A stretch of DNA of 64,000 nucleotides from contig JAJNPV010000049.1 in NCBI GenBank assembly GCA_021155195.1, forward strand, positions 310,001-374,000, in the 5' to 3' direction. The notes beneath the pieces were generated by a model, which was not told the DNA's origin, ran no database searches, and saw nothing but the letters and a program-made list of their open reading frames with translations. The stretch is from Ohtaekwangia sp. (GTDB lineage: Bacteria > Bacteroidota > Bacteroidia > Cytophagales > Cyclobacteriaceae). The stretch's first letter is position 1; each line of letters starts with the position of its first letter. Positions 17,657 to 25,624 of this stretch are shown in pieces. Position numbers and translations under genes: made by a program.

Positions 17657-18169
17657 ATGAAGATTGGTCTTCTCTCTGATACCCATAGTTATCTCGATCC
17701 AAAAATTTTTGAGCACTTTAAAAACTGCGATGAGATTTGGCATGCCGGTGATATTGGCGATCGCACAGTAGTAGATGAACTCGAAAAGTTTAAACCACTC
17801 AAAGCAGTATTTGGAAACATTGATGATAAAGACTTACAAGTACGTTATCCTGAAGACTTATGGTTTACCTGTGAATATCTTACTGTTTGGATGACGCACA
17901 TTGGGGGCGCACCACCCAATTATAATCCCAGAATAAAGAAAGTATTGAAATCAAAAGTACCGGATATTTTTATCTGCGGGCATTCGCATATTCTACGCGT
18001 AAAGAAAGATCCAGCTTTTAATAACATGCTTTACTTAAATCCAGGGGCAGCCGGCAGGCATGGATTTCATCTCATCAAAACCATTCTTCGGTTTGAGATT
18101 GTCGGCAAAGAGATCAAAAATATGGAAGTGATTGAGCTTGGGAAGCGCGGGGCGATTGATCCTACCTAA
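17657..18169 (+). CDS. YfcE/MJ0936-type metallophosphoesterase
   Basis: The product is 170 residues from the ATG at 17657. An in-frame upstream ATG at 17627 lies inside the palindromic repeat and would add ten unlikely residues before the conserved start MKIGLLSDTH. Metal-binding motifs are DTH (8-10), HAGDIGD (about 35-41), GNIDD (about 58-62) and GHSH near the C-terminus, the standard two-metal calcineurin-like set. Short proteins of this family are cytosolic phosphodiesterases of broad or unknown substrate. It is followed by a strong terminator shared with the converging small gene. Confidence 0.85.
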   Translation: MKIGLLSDTHSYLDPKIFEHFKNCDEIWHAGDIGDRTVVDELEKFKPLKAVFGNIDDKDLQVRYPEDLWFTCEYLTVWMTHIGGAPPNYNPRIKKVLKSKVPDIFICGHSHILRVKKDPAFNNMLYLNPGAAGRHGFHLIKTILRFEIVGKEIKNMEVIELGKRGAIDPT

Positions 18170-18180
18170 AACTCAAAACA

Positions 18181-18210
18181 AAAAAAGCCTCGCGAAACGC
18201 GGGGCTTTTT
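18181..18210. terminator. Bidirectional intrinsic terminator
   Basis: The stem GCC-T-CGCG is closed by an AAA loop over CGCG-G-GGC and is followed by TTTTT; A-runs on the left give the same signal on the minus strand. It serves both the metallophosphoesterase gene and the converging 51-residue gene. Confidence 0.88.
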
Positions 18211-18232
18211 AATATCGACTAATCGATTAATC

Positions 18233-18388
18233 TTATTTGGCCAATTTAGCCTTGAATTCTTCTTTGATTTTCTCAATATCCACAGACTTAACCACTGGTT
18301 TAAAGCCTTGAATCTTCAAATCGGTTCTTCTGCGGGCTGATTTTCCTTTATCCTTGCGGCCTTTTCTCTTCAATCGGGTAACTGACAT
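18233..18388 (-). CDS. Small highly basic conserved-looking protein (51 residues)
   Basis: An ATG at 18388 opens a 51-residue frame beginning MSVTRLKRKGRKDKGKSARR and ending in an amphipathic, Lys/Glu-rich helix (VDIEKIKEEFKAKLAK). About a third of the residues are Lys or Arg, concentrated in the first 22. This suggests a nucleic-acid or ribosome-associated protein, but no family can be named. A clean start, a codon pattern like its neighbours, and the bidirectional terminator just past its stop support a real gene. It sits upstream of and divergent to hisS. Confidence 0.7.
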   Translation of the reverse strand: MSVTRLKRKGRKDKGKSARRRTDLKIQGFKPVVKSVDIEKIKEEFKAKLAK

Positions 18389-18438
18389 GATCTTTGTGTT
18401 TTAAAGGGTGCAAAAATAATCAGGTTTTGCAATTTATT

Positions 18439-18547
18439 GCCACAGATTCGCAGATAATTTCAATTTAAACCACAAAAAGTACCAATTGATGAGTATTCAC
18501 AACATTTGAGAAGGATTAACCACACTCTCAATCTGTGAATCTGTGGC
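18439..18547. repeat. Inverted-repeat element upstream of hisS
   Basis: A 17-bp arm (18439-18455) starting GCCACAGATTC is inverted at 18531-18547 with one mismatch, enclosing about 75 bp. The whole unit is about 109 bp, contains no gene, and looks like a miniature palindromic element. It ends 23 bp before the hisS ATG, so it may contribute to the hisS leader. Confidence 0.65.
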
Positions 18548-18570
18548 TTATCCGTAAATTGCCCCGTTTT

Positions 18571-20256
18571 ATGATTGAAAAACCCTCTTTACCAAAAGGC
18601 ACCCGCGACTTTGGCCCTCTAGTAATGGCCAGGCGCCAGTTTATTCTGGACTTTATTAAGAAAGTATTTCAGAAATATGGCTTCCAACCGCTAGAGACCC
18701 CCGCTATGGAAAACCTTAGTACCCTTACGGGGAAATATGGAGAGGAGGGTGATCAATTGCTTTTTAAGATTCTTAACTCAGGCGACTTCTTAAAGGAGTA
18801 TAAAATTAGAGCCATAGTTCAAGACGATGTAACAAAACCAATCATAGAAAAACTTGCAAGAATATCTAAGAAGACAAATTTTTCGACTTTCAAAGAGAAA
18901 ATCTCTGAAGTAAGGAGTGAAGACTATTCAGGGAAAATGAATGATGGTATTTTCAAACAATTCGAAGATTTCTATTCAGTTAACCAAATTGCAGTCGATG
19001 CACTGTATAATCAATTATCTATCAACTCACTGTCAGAAGAACATTTTGTTGATTCAATGGTTCAGCTTTTTGATGACTTTCGTACCAAGGATTTTATACG
19101 AACTACGAATTCCAAAGAACTTGTATCTGATGACATCATTTCCATTTCCGAAAAAGGCCTTCGCTACGATCTCACCGTTCCGTTTGCGCGCTATGTAGTA
19201 ATGAATCGTGGCGAGATCACATTTCCTTTCAAACGTTATCAGATACAACCCGTGTGGCGAGCCGATCGTCCACAGAAAGGAAGATATCGTGAGTTTTATC
19301 AATGCGATGCCGATGTAGTGGGAACTGATTCATTAATCTGTGAAGCAGAAATCATTTTAATGATCAAAGAAGTATTCAAGTCATTAAATATTTCAGATTA
19401 CTCAATTAAGATAAATCATCGAAGTATACTTTCCGGCTTGGCCGAATTAGCAGGAGCAAAAGAAAATGAAAACGCTCTGTTTGTCGCCATCGATAAGTTG
19501 GATAAAATCGGGGAGGAAAAAGTAAAAGAAGAACTGCGCACCAAAGGATTTGATGATAAAAGTCTGAATGCAGTTTTTGAAATACTAAACAAAGAAGGCA
19601 GCACGGCAACTAAAATTGACTTATTAACCAATTCTTTTTCTACTTCTGAGAAAGGAAAGAAAGGAATTGCTGACTTATCGGCTGTGCTTCAATTATTAAA
19701 AGATTATGGAGCTACTGAAGATCATGTTGAGTTTGATATTTCATTAGCGCGTGGACTTAGTTATTACACAGGCTGTATCTTCGAAGTAAAAATTAATAAT
19801 GTTGCCATTGGTAGTGTGAGTGGTGGCGGTCGCTACGATAACTTAACGCAAACCTTTGGCGCAAAAGAGCGACTCTCAGGAGTAGGTATTTCTTTTGGTG
19901 TCGATCGGTTATTCGATGCCATGGAAGAATTAAAGCTCTTCCCTGAAGAAGCACAAATTTCAAGTACGGTGTTGATTACGCATTTTGACGCGGAAAGTCA
20001 GCGCTACGGATTAAAGGTGCTTCAAACTTTACGCAGCAACAACATTGCAGCTGAAATTTATCCAGACGCTATCAAAATCCAAAAGCAATTAGATTACGCG
20101 AATAAAAAAATGATTCCGTATGTAATTGTAATTGGATCGGAAGAAGTGAAGAGCGGTTTGCTTGCCTTCAAAAACATGAAGACGGGAACGCAGACTAAAA
20201 TTGGTATTGAGGATATTTTAAATACATTAAAGTCAGCAGCAAGCAGTAAGCAGTAG
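18571..20256 (+). CDS. hisS: Histidyl-tRNA synthetase with ~105-residue internal insertion
   Basis: The start is taken at 18571 (MIEKPSLPKGTRDFG); an upstream in-frame ATG at 18535 is inside a palindromic repeat. The enzyme charges tRNA-His. Class II motif 1 lies near KYGFQPLETPAMEN. The RYDLTVPFARYV and QPVWRADRPQKGRYREFYQCD segments form motif 2, RGLSYYTG the histidine site, GGGRYDNL and SGVGISFGVDRL motif 3, and an anticodon-binding domain follows. The product has 561 residues against about 455-470 usual in this phylum. The excess lies between L74 (SGDFL) and E194 (EKGLRYDL), about 119 residues where relatives have a short loop. The last residues (SAASSKQ) and the stop are formed by a palindromic repeat. 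Function is presumably intact, since this is the only hisS seen here. Confidence 0.9.
   Translation: MIEKPSLPKGTRDFGPLVMARRQFILDFIKKVFQKYGFQPLETPAMENLSTLTGKYGEEGDQLLFKILNSGDFLKEYKIRAIVQDDVTKPIIEKLARISKKTNFSTFKEKISEVRSEDYSGKMNDGIFKQFEDFYSVNQIAVDALYNQLSINSLSEEHFVDSMVQLFDDFRTKDFIRTTNSKELVSDDIISISEKGLRYDLTVPFARYVVMNRGEITFPFKRYQIQPVWRADRPQKGRYREFYQCDADVVGTDSLICEAEIILMIKEVFKSLNISDYSIKINHRSILSGLAELAGAKENENALFVAIDKLDKIGEEKVKEELRTKGFDDKSLNAVFEILNKEGSTATKIDLLTNSFSTSEKGKKGIADLSAVLQLLKDYGATEDHVEFDISLARGLSYYTGCIFEVKINNVAIGSVSGGGRYDNLTQTFGAKERLSGVGISFGVDRLFDAMEELKLFPEEAQISSTVLITHFDAESQRYGLKVLQTLRSNNIAAEIYPDAIKIQKQLDYANKKMIPYVIVIGSEEVKSGLLAFKNMKTGTQTKIGIEDILNTLKSAASSKQ
18793..19149 (+). other. Insertion inside hisS between motif 1 and motif 2 regions
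   Basis: These codons (about residues 75-193) have no counterpart in ordinary HisS, where SGDxL is followed within some 10-20 residues by KGLRYDLTVPFARY. The insert is visibly richer in A and T, Lys, Asp and Phe than the flanks and is predicted mostly helical, with no intein-type ends. It keeps the frame over about 350 bp, which argues against random decay. Origin and function are unknown. Confidence 0.7.
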
Positions 20257-20297
20257 GCACCAAAACTGCCCACTGCTTGCTGATTACTGTCAACTAC
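20237..20297. repeat. Palindromic repeat (CAGCAAGCAGT family) overlapping hisS stop
   Basis: CAGCAAGCAGT (20237-20247) is perfectly inverted at 20272-20282, with extra AGCAGTA units inside. The left arm codes for the last residues and stop of hisS, and the right arm lies just before the hutH ATG. Confidence 0.7.
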
Positions 20298-20301
20298 TAA
20301 A

Positions 20302-21801
20302 ATGGAGCCAACCCATCACGTATCTAACAAACCACTTTCTTTGAAAGAACTTGATCATGCACTGCACGGTCATGGCAAAATTGCTTTGTCTGAAAGTTCG
20401 CGCCAGCAAATTATAAAGTGCAGGGATTACCTCGATGCAAAAATAATCACCTCGGTTAATCCCATCTATGGAATTAACACGGGTTTTGGTTCGCTTTATA
20501 ATAAAAACATCCCCAAAGATCAATTAGAAAAGCTTCAGGAGAATCTTGTGAAGTCGCACGCGTGTGGTACCGGCCCGGAAGTGCCGCGCGAGATTGTTTT
20601 GCTGATGATGTATTTGAAAATTCAATCGCTGTCGTACGGTTACTCGGGAGTACAAGTTGAGACGGTAGAGCGATTGATAGGAATGTTTAATGAACGGGTG
20701 CTTCCTCGCATCTATGAAATGGGATCGTTAGGGGCTTCGGGTGACCTCGCTCCGCTTGCGCATTTATCGTTGCCGTTAATCGGTTTGGGCGAAGTGCACT
20801 ATCTCGGGAAAGTGTATACCAGCGAAGAGGTTTTAAAACTATTGAATTGGGAACCGATTCATTTTAAGGCTAAAGAAGGATTAGCCTTGCTGAATGGTAC
20901 TCAATTTATGAGTGCCTATGGAGTCTGGTGCTTGCTCCACTCCCAACGCTTACTTGCCTTAGCCAATAAAATTGGTGCGCTTTCGCTGGATGCGTTTGAT
21001 GGTCGCATCGAACCTTTTGATGAATTAGTCCATCAGATTCGTCCTCATCGGGGGCAAATAAAAACTGCTTCTGCTATAAAAAAATTATTGGAGGGAAGCA
21101 CCATCATCGCGCAAGAAAAAAAACATGTGCAAGACCCCTATTCGTTTCGGTGCATGCCACAAGTACATGGCGCCAGTGTGGATGCGATTGATTATGTAAC
21201 ACAAACTTTTCTCACGGAGGTTAATTCAGTGAGTGACAACCCAAATATTTTTTCAGAAGCTGATAAAATTATTTCGGCTGGAAATTTTCATGGACAACCC
21301 CTCGCTATTTCCTTGGATTTTCTGGCTATCGCTTTGGCGGAATTAGGGAGCATCTCAGAGCGTAGAACCTATCAGTTAATTTCCGGGGCGCGCGATTTAC
21401 CAAATTACCTGGTGGCCGATCCGGGTATCAACTCAGGCTTGATGATCCCACAATATACTGCAGCTTCCTTAGTGAGTCAGAATAAACAACTTTGTTCGCC
21501 CGCATCGGTCGATTCTATTGTGTCATCCAACGGGCAGGAAGATCATGTAAGCATGGGTGCGAACGCTGCAACGAAAGCCTATCGGATTGTAAATAATCTA
21601 TATTCAATTTTAGCGATTGAATTAATTACCGCAGCGCAGGCGTTGCATTTCAGACGACCCTTAAAAACATCACCTGTGTTGGAGCAGTTTGTTCATACTT
21701 TCCGCGAGGTTGTTCCGTTTATAGAAACAGACCGTGAATTGCATATTGATATTGTAAACACGGAGAATTTTTTAAAGAAGTATCCGGTAGCATTCAAGTA
21801 G
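20302..21801 (+). CDS. hutH: Histidine ammonia-lyase family protein (MIO enzyme)
   Basis: The 499 residues match the HAL/PAL family along the whole length. The prosthetic MIO group forms from Ala145-Ser146-Gly147 in GSLGASGDLAPLAH, the catalytic tyrosine is in YGINTGFG (about 57-64), and a QEDHVSMG segment lies near residue 415. A Ser-His pair in LVKSHACGTG (about 83-91) resembles histidine-specific enzymes rather than tyrosine or phenylalanine lyases. The reaction is L-histidine to trans-urocanate and ammonia. A Gly is inserted in the usual SANQEDH stretch (SSNGQEDH). No other hut gene is in the window, so full histidine breakdown cannot be shown. Confidence 0.82.
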   Translation: MEPTHHVSNKPLSLKELDHALHGHGKIALSESSRQQIIKCRDYLDAKIITSVNPIYGINTGFGSLYNKNIPKDQLEKLQENLVKSHACGTGPEVPREIVLLMMYLKIQSLSYGYSGVQVETVERLIGMFNERVLPRIYEMGSLGASGDLAPLAHLSLPLIGLGEVHYLGKVYTSEEVLKLLNWEPIHFKAKEGLALLNGTQFMSAYGVWCLLHSQRLLALANKIGALSLDAFDGRIEPFDELVHQIRPHRGQIKTASAIKKLLEGSTIIAQEKKHVQDPYSFRCMPQVHGASVDAIDYVTQTFLTEVNSVSDNPNIFSEADKIISAGNFHGQPLAISLDFLAIALAELGSISERRTYQLISGARDLPNYLVADPGINSGLMIPQYTAASLVSQNKQLCSPASVDSIVSSNGQEDHVSMGANAATKAYRIVNNLYSILAIELITAAQALHFRRPLKTSPVLEQFVHTFREVVPFIETDRELHIDIVNTENFLKKYPVAFK

Positions 21802-21821
21802 TTGAAAAGAATTTGGAATTT

Positions 21822-23732
21822 GTGAAGCATAAACTATTTTTTTCTGTTTTGATCATCGTTGCTGTTGCAACAGCTTCGCATGCGCAATACATTAGTCGCC
21901 TGGGACGCTTTCAAGTAGATGAGAAAAAAGGATGTGCACCCTTCACCGTAACCATTCAGGATGCAAACCTGATTACGAGTGGCGAATGCACAGCCGGAAA
22001 GCCTTGTTTGATGAGTGCTGGCAACGGTACTGCTCAACAGCAAAATCAATTTACCATCACCTATCCACAAGCGGGCACGTTTACACTTTCTGTTTTATAT
22101 CAGAGTATTGGTGCTGATGATATTGTGATTACTGTTGATCCTGATATTCAACCTGAGTTTGAAGTCTACACATGCTCGGGGTTACAAACATCTATTAAAA
22201 TCACTGACAAGAATTACGATCAATATTCCATTGACTTTCAAAATGACGGCATACCTGAAACAGTAATTCCCAATAGCAACAACCAAACTGCAACACATAA
22301 TTATGGTGTTGCTTCCACTTTCAACATAAGTGTAAAAGGAAAAGATATTAACGCTGCTAATAATTGTTCGTCAAAAATATTACCCTTCACCTCTCTTGCC
22401 ACGCTACCCGTTCCACAAATTAATACTCTTACAGTAATCGATGCTTCCAGTGTTAAGTTGGATTTTACTCCACAGCAAAATATACAATATAAACTGGAAA
22501 TCGCAGTAAATAACTCCACTACCTTTCAGCAGTTTCAAACCTTGTACGGAGTGAATACGGTTACTATTGGCAACCTGAATACAGAAATCAATTTTTATTG
22601 TTTCAGGTTAAGTTCGTTTGATCCGTGCATCAACGCCAATACATATTCCTTTCCCGTGTGCAGTCACAACTTTGATTTAGCCATTAATAATGGAGCAAAC
22701 CTACTTACCTGGTCCAGTTCGCCTACGGGTGTAATGTCAACCGAAATAACTAAAAACGGAAGTTCGTATACAATTATTCCGGGTGCACCGTCTTCTTTAA
22801 ATGATGTGGATGTTATATGTAATACCGATTACTGCTACCAGGTTATTAATATTTATTCCGCAGGCTCAAAAAGCATTTCTCTTGAAAAATGTGGCAAAGC
22901 GTTTACTACGGTGAATCCAACAGCTATCAATAATGTTTCTTCGGTAGTAGATGGAAATGGAGTAGCCCTTACGTGGACACAAGATCCCTTATTTACGGTT
23001 GATGAGTATGCTATTCTCCGCAATCAGAATAACGCTTCATTTGATTTGCTAAGCAAAACCACTACCGCAACTTTTACCGATGCCGGGTATAGTACCGAGG
23101 GAAATTTTTGTTACCGAATTAATTATGGTGACTTATGCGGTAATGCCAGTAAGTCTGGAGATTTAATCTGCCCCATTCGGTTATCCGCTACGTTGGATAA
23201 CAAAAATGTAATCACAGTAAGATGGTCGTCATTAAAAGGTTGGCGCAATGGGATTAGTAGTTACAGGCTTCAAAAATTTGATAAGAGTGGTGGACTTATG
23301 CAAACTATTAATGTGGGCTTGGATACTGTATGGATAGATGATGCGCCCGATGCCCTTAACCAGGTAGTTCAATATCAGATCATCGCTCTACCCAACGAAA
23401 CTGGGTTAATAAACTCTATGTCGAATCGGCTTGTGGTTACGAAAGAGGCAAACCTCTTTTATCCCAACGCCTTTACCCCCGATGGTATTGGACCGGTTGA
23501 AAATGAAACCTTTACAGTGCGTGGTCAATACATTGTAAAAATGGAATTGAAAATTTTTGACCGATGGGGTTCAATGGTTTTTTATACCGATGAAAATAAT
23601 CCATGGGATGGTAGTTTCAATGGTCGTGTTCTGCCGGAAGGCACATATGTTTGGAATGCGAAAATCAATGACTTTGCAGGAAGGACTTTCTCACGCGGAA
23701 GCACGGTGGTTATATTAAAGAAAAAGAACTGA
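21822..23732 (+). CDS. Secreted PKD/fibronectin-like protein with CHU_C (T9SS type B) sorting domain
   Basis: The start is taken at GTG 21822, giving a normal signal peptide (MKHKLFFSVLIIVAVATASHA, cleaved before Q). A TTG at 21813 would only add three residues. The 636-residue protein has a PKD-like N-terminal domain (GCAPFTVTIQDA), several beta-sandwich domains with scattered cysteines (fibronectin III-like, about 190-540), and a C-terminal CHU_C domain (LFYPNAFTPDGIG, FDRWGSMVF, WDGSFNGRVLPEG, GSTVVILKKKN). It should be exported through the T9SS and held at the surface. It starts shortly after hutH. No PorP partner is adjacent, unlike the 12-kb locus. Confidence 0.83.
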   Translation: MKHKLFFSVLIIVAVATASHAQYISRLGRFQVDEKKGCAPFTVTIQDANLITSGECTAGKPCLMSAGNGTAQQQNQFTITYPQAGTFTLSVLYQSIGADDIVITVDPDIQPEFEVYTCSGLQTSIKITDKNYDQYSIDFQNDGIPETVIPNSNNQTATHNYGVASTFNISVKGKDINAANNCSSKILPFTSLATLPVPQINTLTVIDASSVKLDFTPQQNIQYKLEIAVNNSTTFQQFQTLYGVNTVTIGNLNTEINFYCFRLSSFDPCINANTYSFPVCSHNFDLAINNGANLLTWSSSPTGVMSTEITKNGSSYTIIPGAPSSLNDVDVICNTDYCYQVINIYSAGSKSISLEKCGKAFTTVNPTAINNVSSVVDGNGVALTWTQDPLFTVDEYAILRNQNNASFDLLSKTTTATFTDAGYSTEGNFCYRINYGDLCGNASKSGDLICPIRLSATLDNKNVITVRWSSLKGWRNGISSYRLQKFDKSGGLMQTINVGLDTVWIDDAPDALNQVVQYQIIALPNETGLINSMSNRLVVTKEANLFYPNAFTPDGIGPVENETFTVRGQYIVKMELKIFDRWGSMVFYTDENNPWDGSFNGRVLPEGTYVWNAKINDFAGRTFSRGSTVVILKKKN

Positions 23733-23737
23733 CCTAC

Positions 23738-23752
23738 TTCGTGAAGCACGAA
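23738..23752. repeat. Small TTCGTG-N3-CACGAA palindrome
   Basis: The hairpin TTCGTG-AAG-CACGAA follows the CHU_C gene stop by 5 bp. Related hairpins occur at 60008-60025 and 60056-60074, so this is a small intergenic family. Confidence 0.65.
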
Positions 23753-23813
23753 TCAACAGTGGATTCTGTACATCCATTCAATTCCAGCTTCTAACAATTG
23801 TTGTCACAATCTC

Positions 23814-23821
23814 TATCTTTG
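23814..23821 (+). promoter_or_regulatory. Likely -7 element for the ybaB/GT2 operon
   Basis: TATCTTTG matches the Bacteroidota -7 consensus exactly, 26 bp before the ybaB ATG. No well-spaced TTTG was found at -33, only TTG triplets closer in. Confidence 0.4.
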
Positions 23822-23846
23822 TGAATTCAATCAAAACAATACGCCA

Positions 23847-24182
23847 ATGTTCGACATGATGAAGATGATGGGGAAGATGAAGGAGGTGCAGGCCAAAATG
23901 AAAGAAGCACAGGATAATCTGGTGCGGGTACAAGCTACTGGCGAAGCCGGTGGTGGAATGGTGAAAGTTACTGTCAACGGGAAAAAACAAGTAATCTCCA
24001 TGGACATTGATGCTACCATTTTAAAAGCTGAGGATAAAGTGTTGGTACAAGATCTGGTAGTAGCTGCTGTTAATAAAGCCAATGAAGAAGTTGAGATCGT
24101 AGCCAAAGAGGAACTTAAAAAGGCAACAGATGGCTTACTCCCCAACATCCCAGGCATGGATTTAAGCAGCTTCATGGGATGA
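23847..24182 (+). CDS. YbaB/EbfC family nucleoid-associated protein
   Basis: The 111 residues show the family pattern: an N-terminal helix rich in Met, Lys and Gln (MFDMMKMMGKMKEVQAKMKE), then GGGMVKVTVNGKKQVISMDID, a long helix, and the LLPNIPGM tail. These small dimeric DNA-binding proteins coat the nucleoid. In many bacteria the gene neighbours recR and dnaX, but here it is followed by a glycosyltransferase gene overlapping by 4 bp (ATGA). That is a coupled pair with no obvious functional tie. Confidence 0.9.
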   Translation: MFDMMKMMGKMKEVQAKMKEAQDNLVRVQATGEAGGGMVKVTVNGKKQVISMDIDATILKAEDKVLVQDLVVAAVNKANEEVEIVAKEELKKATDGLLPNIPGMDLSSFMG

Positions 24183-25198
24183 CCGAAGTAGCGGTTGTTA
24201 TTCTGAATTACAACGGAAGAAATTTTCTTCAACAATTCCTACCCTCGGTAATTGCCCATAGCTCCGCTGCAAATATTATTGTAGCTGATAATGGATCAAC
24301 CGATGATTCTATCTTAATTCTTGAAAAAGAGTTTCCACAAATCGAAATCATAAAAATCGGAAGTAATCTTGGTTTTTGTGGTGGGTACAATTATGCATTA
24401 AAACAGATTGAAGCTGAATACTATGTTCTCTTAAACTCAGATGTTGAAGTCACGGAAGGTTGGGTTGATCCGATCATAAAACTTCTTAAAAGCGATTCTT
24501 CAATTGCTGCTGCCCAACCCAAAATACTTTCCTATCATCAAAAAGATATGTTTGAGTATGCCGGTGCAGGTGGTGGTTTTATCGATTCGCTTGGTTATCC
24601 ATTCTGTAGGGGAAGAATTTTTGAACACCTAGAGAAGGATAGTGGACAGTATAATGATACTCAGCATGTATTTTGGGCTACGGGTGCTTGCTTGTTTGTC
24701 CGCGCCACTATTTTTCACAACGCTGGTGGTCTGGATGAAGACTTCTTTGCCCATATGGAAGAAATTGATTTATGTTGGAGATTGAACCGCGCAGGTCATA
24801 GTATCTATTATGTTGGAAGCAGCACAGTATATCATGTAGGTGCAGGCACCCTTTCCAGATCAAACCCTCACAAAACATACCTCAACTTTAGAAATGGATT
24901 TTCATTGCTAGTCAAGCACTTGCCCCCTGGAAATATCGGGTGGAAACTCCTTTTGCGCATCTTGCTTGATCTTATTGCGGCTTTAACTTTCTTACTTAAG
25001 GGATCGACTGCTGATTTTACAGCCGTTATGCGGGCCACTGGAAACTCGCTATGGAAACTTCCTTACAATCTTGGCAAAAGAAAAAGAGTAGCCACTCAGG
25101 TTCCTGGTTTCAATGTAGCGAAACAGTACAAAAAGTTGCTTATAACCGACTACTATCTGTTAGGGAAAAGAACTTTCAACGACCTGAAAGAATTTTAG
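24179..25198 (+). CDS. GT2 family glycosyltransferase (WcaE/rhamnosyltransferase-like)
   Basis: The 339-residue protein has a GT-A fold start (VAVVILNYNGRNFL), NIIVADNGSTDDS, the GSNLGFCGGYNYAL motif typical of rhamnosyl/GlcNAc-type GT2 enzymes, the metal-binding NSDVEV, and DEDFFAHMEEIDLCWRLNRAG containing the catalytic-base region. One hydrophobic segment near residues 255-280 may attach it to the membrane. It transfers a sugar from a nucleotide donor in glycolipid or surface polysaccharide synthesis. The sugar cannot be read from the sequence. Its last 4 bp overlap the converging PspC gene. Confidence 0.85.
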   Translation: MTEVAVVILNYNGRNFLQQFLPSVIAHSSAANIIVADNGSTDDSILILEKEFPQIEIIKIGSNLGFCGGYNYALKQIEAEYYVLLNSDVEVTEGWVDPIIKLLKSDSSIAAAQPKILSYHQKDMFEYAGAGGGFIDSLGYPFCRGRIFEHLEKDSGQYNDTQHVFWATGACLFVRATIFHNAGGLDEDFFAHMEEIDLCWRLNRAGHSIYYVGSSTVYHVGAGTLSRSNPHKTYLNFRNGFSLLVKHLPPGNIGWKLLLRILLDLIAALTFLLKGSTADFTAVMRATGNSLWKLPYNLGKRKRVATQVPGFNVAKQYKKLLITDYYLLGKRTFNDLKEF

Positions 25199-25422
25199 TA
25201 ATCCCAAATGGTGCTTCGCTTGCGCATGTGACTACGCATATTGAGGACGAACGCAATGGAGAGATAGATTATGATAGGTGAACCGAGTGTGAGAAACGAA
25301 ACATAAATGAAAAACAATCGAATGGATGAGGAAGCGATCCCCATCTTTTCACCAAGCGCTGTGCAAACACCAAATGCCTGCTTCTCAAAAAAATTTTGAA
25401 TCTCTTTAATTAAGTTAGCCAT
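25195..25422 (-). CDS. PspC domain protein
   Basis: This 75-residue protein has the PspC layout: an amphipathic start, GVCTALGEKMGIASSSIRLFFIYVSF with a hydrophobic helix, and a second hydrophobic stretch before a basic tail (MRSHMRKRS). PspC domains act in membrane-stress sensing. In Bacteroidota they are often small stand-alone proteins like this one. The gene converges on the GT2 gene with a 4-bp overlap. Confidence 0.75.
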   Translation of the reverse strand: MANLIKEIQNFFEKQAFGVCTALGEKMGIASSSIRLFFIYVSFLTLGSPIIIYLSIAFVLNMRSHMRKRSTIWDY

Positions 25423-25508
25423 AATTAGTTTGTAGAATTTCCCCTCAAATCTTCCATTTACCTGAGTAAATGTCCTTCTAACGACTTAAAAGCCTCTCCG
25501 CAAATATA

Positions 25509-25540
25509 AGCGGTCGCCTACCTATTATCAGCGGTCGCCT
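25509..25540 (+). promoter_or_regulatory. Direct repeat AGCGGTCGCCT spaced 21 bp, upstream of a promoter
   Basis: The 11-bp sequence AGCGGTCGCCT occurs at 25509-25519 and 25530-25540, a period of 21 bp or two helical turns. It is GC-rich in an AT-rich surround and ends 19 bp before the -33 box of the OmpA-TPR lipoprotein gene. That is the position of an activator-binding site. The factor is unknown. Confidence 0.5.
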
Positions 25541-25559
25541 TGTAATTTTTTTGACTATT

Positions 25560-25591
25560 TTTGCATTAAAAGGGGTATAAAGTTAACTTTG
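25560..25591 (+). promoter_or_regulatory. Consensus Bacteroidota promoter for the OmpA-TPR lipoprotein gene
   Basis: TTTG (25560-25563) and TAACTTTG (25584-25591) are separated by 20 bp, matching both elements and spacing of the sigma-ABfr-type consensus. The predicted start is near 25598, leaving about 27 nt before the ATG at 25625. Confidence 0.75.
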
Positions 25592-25624
25592 CACCTCGCT
25601 TACAGAAACCATAAATCAAAATCC

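Noticed and set aside
18793..19149. Intein in hisS
   Set aside because: The insert lacks an N-terminal Cys or Ser, the C-terminal His-Asn and any block sequence, and is shorter than most inteins.
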